A stretch of DNA of 64,000 nt from Norana najaformis (Eukaryota > Annelida > Clitellata > Crassiclitellata > Hormogastridae), in assembly GCA_964023275.1 (NCBI GenBank), contig OZ029913.1, positions 41,239,757 to 41,303,756 of the forward strand, read 5' to 3'. Under the pieces are notes generated by a model. The model ran no database searches. It worked only from the letters and a program-made list of their open reading frames with translations, and was not told the DNA's origin. The translations under genes were made by a program, and so were the position numbers. Positions 63,291-64,000 of the stretch are shown here, one piece after another. Position 1 is the stretch's first letter; every line of letters begins with the position of its first letter.

Positions 63291-63656
63291 TGTCTAAAGC
63301 GCTCAATAAAAGCAACCATCAAATGTATATTTATATTGTTGCGTGGTGGCATTCGTAGCTCGTTGTCCTTTGGGGGGATGGACCAGCAACAACGTTAAAA
63401 GGTTAAAACTTCCTTTTTCTTCGACGACATCAGACCATTTAAATTCAAGACAGCAACGTTTCAACATCAGTTCGTCAAGAAGAAAAAACTCTCCTATACA
63501 GTTTAAGCTCCCTCTTTTATACTATTTTTCCCGCTTAGTGAGGCACCACTCCTTCAGACACTCCCAACTATCCAAACACCTGTTACCTCACAGATGTTAC
63601 AAGGACACGTCTCTCCACCAAACATAGCTACTCCCTCAGATCACACGTGAACTTGT

Positions 63657-63689
<33 letters not shown>

Positions 63690-63849
63690 CGATTCTATCC
63701 TAAACTAAGGCGAACCTCAATAAAAATTGTATTAATACTCGGAACACTAGAGTATACAACTAATATAGATATCTATACATACACTATTTTGTGCAATCCA
63801 TCATATATATATATATAATATACTTTACTGGCCTAGTTAGCTATGTTGA
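63291..63849. other. No gene; (TA)n at 63661-63690
   Basis: TATATATA tracts at 63661-63690 and 63803-63820. The short frame at 63343-63627 has no recognised domain. Confidence 0.5.
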
Positions 63850-64000
63850 TTAAAGCGTAGGCCTGCGTCAAGGACCCTCTGTGCGGAAGATGTTGGTTCG
63901 CATACTGCTCATGGCTTATTTCAGAGATTTGAATCTCGGGCTAGCACGGTCCATACACGGGGATCTTAAATGGCTTGGTGCAAACTGAAACGGGCAGTGG
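63850..64000 (+). mobile_element. SINE family A 5' part, cut by window end
   Basis: A tRNA-like head: A-box-like TAGCTATGTTGATTAAAGCG and B-box-like TTGGTTCGCATACTGC about 40 bases later, then the family body GATTTGAATCTCGGGCTAGC and CGGTCCATACACGGGGATCT. It shows that family A is tRNA-derived. Confidence 0.8.

Noticed and set aside
62084-63358. 424-codon open frame with a TELHRATQSY-type 10-residue period
   Set aside because: It is the translation of the 10-bp satellite, which has no stops in any forward frame.
1-64000. LTR retrotransposon, retrovirus-like or Polinton-like element
   Set aside because: I found no paired long direct repeats, gag/protease/integrase or capsid-like text; all reverse transcriptase pieces are of the non-LTR type.

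Overview
This is animal nuclear DNA. Genes are split by GT-AG introns, and the spaces between them are filled with LINE, SINE and DNA-transposon fragments, microsatellites and minisatellites. Two host genes can be read with confidence. One is a FTZ-F1/NR5A orphan nuclear receptor on the plus strand, about 25.4-33.9 kb. The other is a neuromedin U/pyrokinin/Capa-type peptide GPCR on the minus strand, whose two exons lie at 58.3-59.1 kb and 41.1-41.5 kb on either side of a 16.8-kb intron. The receptor's ERY-type TM3 motif and protostome-like Capa/pyrokinin character, with the repeat-rich compact introns, suggest an invertebrate bilaterian, most likely a spiralian (mollusc/annelid type). That placement is inference only. 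I saw no LTR retrotransposon, retrovirus-like or Polinton-like element.

Layout. 1-8 kb: a broken ribosomal protein S5 fragment (minus strand), a long-TIR MITE, and LINE/SINE pieces. 8.1-11.6 kb: a degenerate 40-bp tandem repeat interrupted by an apparently whole 2,625-bp DNA transposon. The transposon has perfect 12-bp inverted ends starting CACTG, a 3-bp target duplication (TAA), a recoverable empty site, and one intronless 567-aa DDE-type transposase-like gene with N-terminal zinc-binding cysteines. 12-13.5 kb: a second minisatellite split by a LINE fragment. 14.4-14.6 kb: a CpG-rich TATA promoter-like block ending in a good splice donor, a candidate first exon for the NR5A gene. 15-25 kb: RTE-like and CR1/L2-like LINE remnants, tRNA-derived SINEs, simple repeats. 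25.4-33.9 kb: the NR5A gene, six coding exons joining in one frame to 597 aa; its introns hold several LINE/SINE pieces. 34-41 kb: repeats, including a hAT-type MITE, a 74-bp palindrome and an inverted SINE duplex. 41.1-59.1 kb: the GPCR, its giant intron holding LINEs, another hAT-type MITE with a perfect 8-bp target duplication, and 25-bp and 38-bp minisatellites. 59-64 kb: simple repeats, a 1.1-kb satellite of a 10-bp unit with higher-order structure, and a SINE cut by the window end.

The two host genes are unrelated in function as far as the sequence shows (a nuclear transcription factor and a peptide-hormone receptor) and there is no sign of an operon. The strongest unusual items are the intact CACTG transposon and its transposase family, a LINE boundary that coincides with a splice donor of the NR5A gene, and an NR5A exon bracketed by a perfect 16-bp inverted repeat derived from a recurrent retroelement-end motif.
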